Shown one piece after another: positions 62,910 through 64,000 of a stretch of 64,000 nucleotides of DNA. The position numbers and the translations under genes are program-made. Below the pieces are notes generated by a model. It searched no databases. It was not told the DNA's origin and worked only from the letters and a program-made list of their open reading frames with translations. Numbering within the stretch: the stretch's first letter is position 1; the number at the start of each line of letters is the position of its first letter. This DNA comes from Corynebacterium phoceense (GTDB taxonomy: Bacteria > Actinomycetota > Actinomycetes > Mycobacteriales > Mycobacteriaceae): positions 280,544 to 344,543 of the forward strand of contig NZ_LT596207.1 in NCBI RefSeq assembly GCF_900092335.1. The letters run 5' to 3'.

Positions 62910-64000
62910 CTACTCCAGATAGGACTCCAGGCGGGCTACATCATGCGGGCGCAGTGTTCCATCATCACGCGGCACAATCGTGCCGTCTTTCTCCCAATCA
63001 ACGATCAGGCCTTCCACAGCCGAGCGAATATCCACGCGGGCCGTAGACCTCAAGTCATAACGGTTATAGTTCGCATCGTCGGACAGCAGGCGGCGGGCGA
63101 TATGCTTCCGGGCGCGGGCCAAAAGTTTCTGCTCTTTGACCTCACTGCGTTCTTCCGCTTCCTGTTCCCGTTTCTCCGCCATGGCCTGCCTATCGCGCCG
63201 GGCTATGGCATCGAACTGTGAGAGCACCGCATCATGCTGCGCCATCACGACGTAGGAGAGTTGCCAATCCTCCATCGTGACTTCCGTAAATCGTCCGTCC
63301 AGCATGGCCAGGGCCACGGCTACTTTCAGGCGCAGCAGGTTGGCATGCCCGCCTATATCGTCTGGGTTGTCTGCCAGGTTGAGGCGGGCGCGCTCGTGGT
63401 ACTGCTCGATGATGTAGGTTTTCACTTCCTCAGGAAGGGTGATTACCGTCCGCTCCGGAAACGCTGGCACCTTCACCTTGTGATCCCAGACAGTGCCGCC
63501 TTTGCCTAGCTCATCTTCCGCACGTACCGGAAGGAACAGGAAACGCTGCGGAAGGCCACTAGCGCCATGCTTCAGCAACTCTTTCGCGTTGCGTGGCTGC
63601 ACTTGCACGGTCACGCCCAAGCGGTAACTGTGCCGCTCCAGGCGGGGTGTCTTATCCGTCTTGTTCCCGAAACCGATAGCTTCACTCATAGCCGCCTTCA
63701 GCAGTGTTTGGTTAAGGGTGGCACCGCTGCGGCCTCCGAGCGCTGCCATGTTGGTTATCTCGGACTCATGCAGGATCGCCCGCTGTATCGGTGGTTCCCC
63801 TTCAGTCTCCGAGACGAAAGCCGCAGCCAGGCCTTCGCCTGTTCCCGCGTCTAACTCTTTGGTAGTCACGGGGAAATAGCCAGTATCGTGCAGGTCTAAC
63901 ACTTCCTCCGCTACGGCATACGCAGCGCCTTTACCCTGCCCAGAATGACCCGCAATAGCAACCATCAGGTTAAGGGACGCATAGCCGCCGATAAGCGGGG
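62910..64000 (-). CDS. P-loop replication protein (DUF3987-like helicase/primase type), 5' end outside the window
   Basis: At least 363 residues; the frame is open to the right edge (LIGGYASLNLMVAIAGHSG...), so the real start lies beyond. Walker A is GHSGQGKGAA; further blocks are ETEGEPPIQRAILHESEITN, LLKHGASGLPQRFLFLPV (the GL-xRFLF form is typical of DUF3987 phage/plasmid helicase-like proteins) and a helical region with HANLLRLKVAVALAML. The C-terminus carries a charged coiled coil and a possible winged helix (SAVEGLIVDWEKDGTIV). It probably works in replication of the integrated element. Confidence 0.65.
   Translation of the reverse strand, partial: PLIGGYASLNLMVAIAGHSGQGKGAAYAVAEEVLDLHDTGYFPVTTKELDAGTGEGLAAAFVSETEGEPPIQRAILHESEITNMAALGGRSGATLNQTLLKAAMSEAIGFGNKTDKTPRLERHSYRLGVTVQVQPRNAKELLKHGASGLPQRFLFLPVRAEDELGKGGTVWDHKVKVPAFPERTVITLPEEVKTYIIEQYHERARLNLADNPDDIGGHANLLRLKVAVALAMLDGRFTEVTMEDWQLSYVVMAQHDAVLSQFDAIARRDRQAMAEKREQEAEERSEVKEQKLLARARKHIARRLLSDDANYNRYDLRSTARVDIRSAVEGLIVDWEKDGTIVPRDDGTLRPHDVARLESYLE

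Overview
The window is high-G+C actinobacterial DNA and almost certainly comes from a mycolate-producing Corynebacterium. Direct support: a nearly complete arabinogalactan/corynomycolate cluster (start of a mycolyltransferase gene, aftB, ubiA, PAP2 phosphatase, glfT2, later glf and an LGFP-repeat amidase); family markers restricted to or typical of corynebacteria (RamA, FarR, DUF5129, DUF2020, DUF5926, DUF6474, cory-CC-star); and many genes whose -10 box lies about 7 nt before the start codon, i.e. leaderless transcripts. No species call is made.

Layout. 1-5.6 kb: cell-wall glycan operon on the minus strand with overlapping genes. 5.6-9 kb: a scarred stretch with an Abi-like remnant, a TPM-like secreted protein, a histidine phosphatase, the C-terminal stump of a type I restriction subunit and a 49-residue membrane protein. 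9-12.6 kb: a catalytically dead ArsC/LMW-phosphatase-like protein, an ArsA-type ATPase, a cory-CC-star protein and CstA. 13.2-21 kb: glf, amidase, glpK, HAD phosphatase, acyltransferase, serS. 21-33 kb: farR, envelope proteins, pheA, amidase, CPBP protease, LCP ligase, ldh, an alpha/beta hydrolase, msrA. 33-47.7 kb: sodA, LysR/MFS pair, a RecB-like nuclease, an Lsr2-like protein, a two-component system, DUF2020 lipoprotein, class E sortase, YidC-like insertase, TetR, stress proteins, RluA. 47.7-49.4 kb: a gene-poor region that contains the collapsed remains of a ribosomal RNA operon downstream of murA. 49.4-57 kb: murA, ramA, cysK-cysE, and a tRNA cluster (Glu, Asp, Asp, Phe) in which two identical tRNA-Asp copies flank a von Willebrand-factor-A protein. 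57-61.5 kb: an unusually large single-chain PurL and a dead lipoprotein gene. 61.5-64 kb: edge of a mobile element with GTAC-rich repeats and a DUF3987-like P-loop protein running off the right edge.

Most notable observations: (1) an 11-base motif, CTTNCCGATGCC, occurs at least 13 times on both strands, inside and outside genes, far above a composition-based expectation (rough estimate below 0.1), which suggests a DNA-level signal such as an uptake or chromosome-organisation sequence; (2) an rrn operon reduced to promoter, antitermination leader, the last 48 nt of 5S and the terminator; (3) symmetric bidirectional promoters built on one TAnnnTA heptamer that serve two leaderless genes with identical 19-nt spacing, plus a divergent pair whose start codons overlap and whose -10 boxes lie inside each other's coding sequence; (4) seven convergent gene pairs whose stop codons overlap.

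All functional calls come from reading translated sequence and motifs; no database search was possible.
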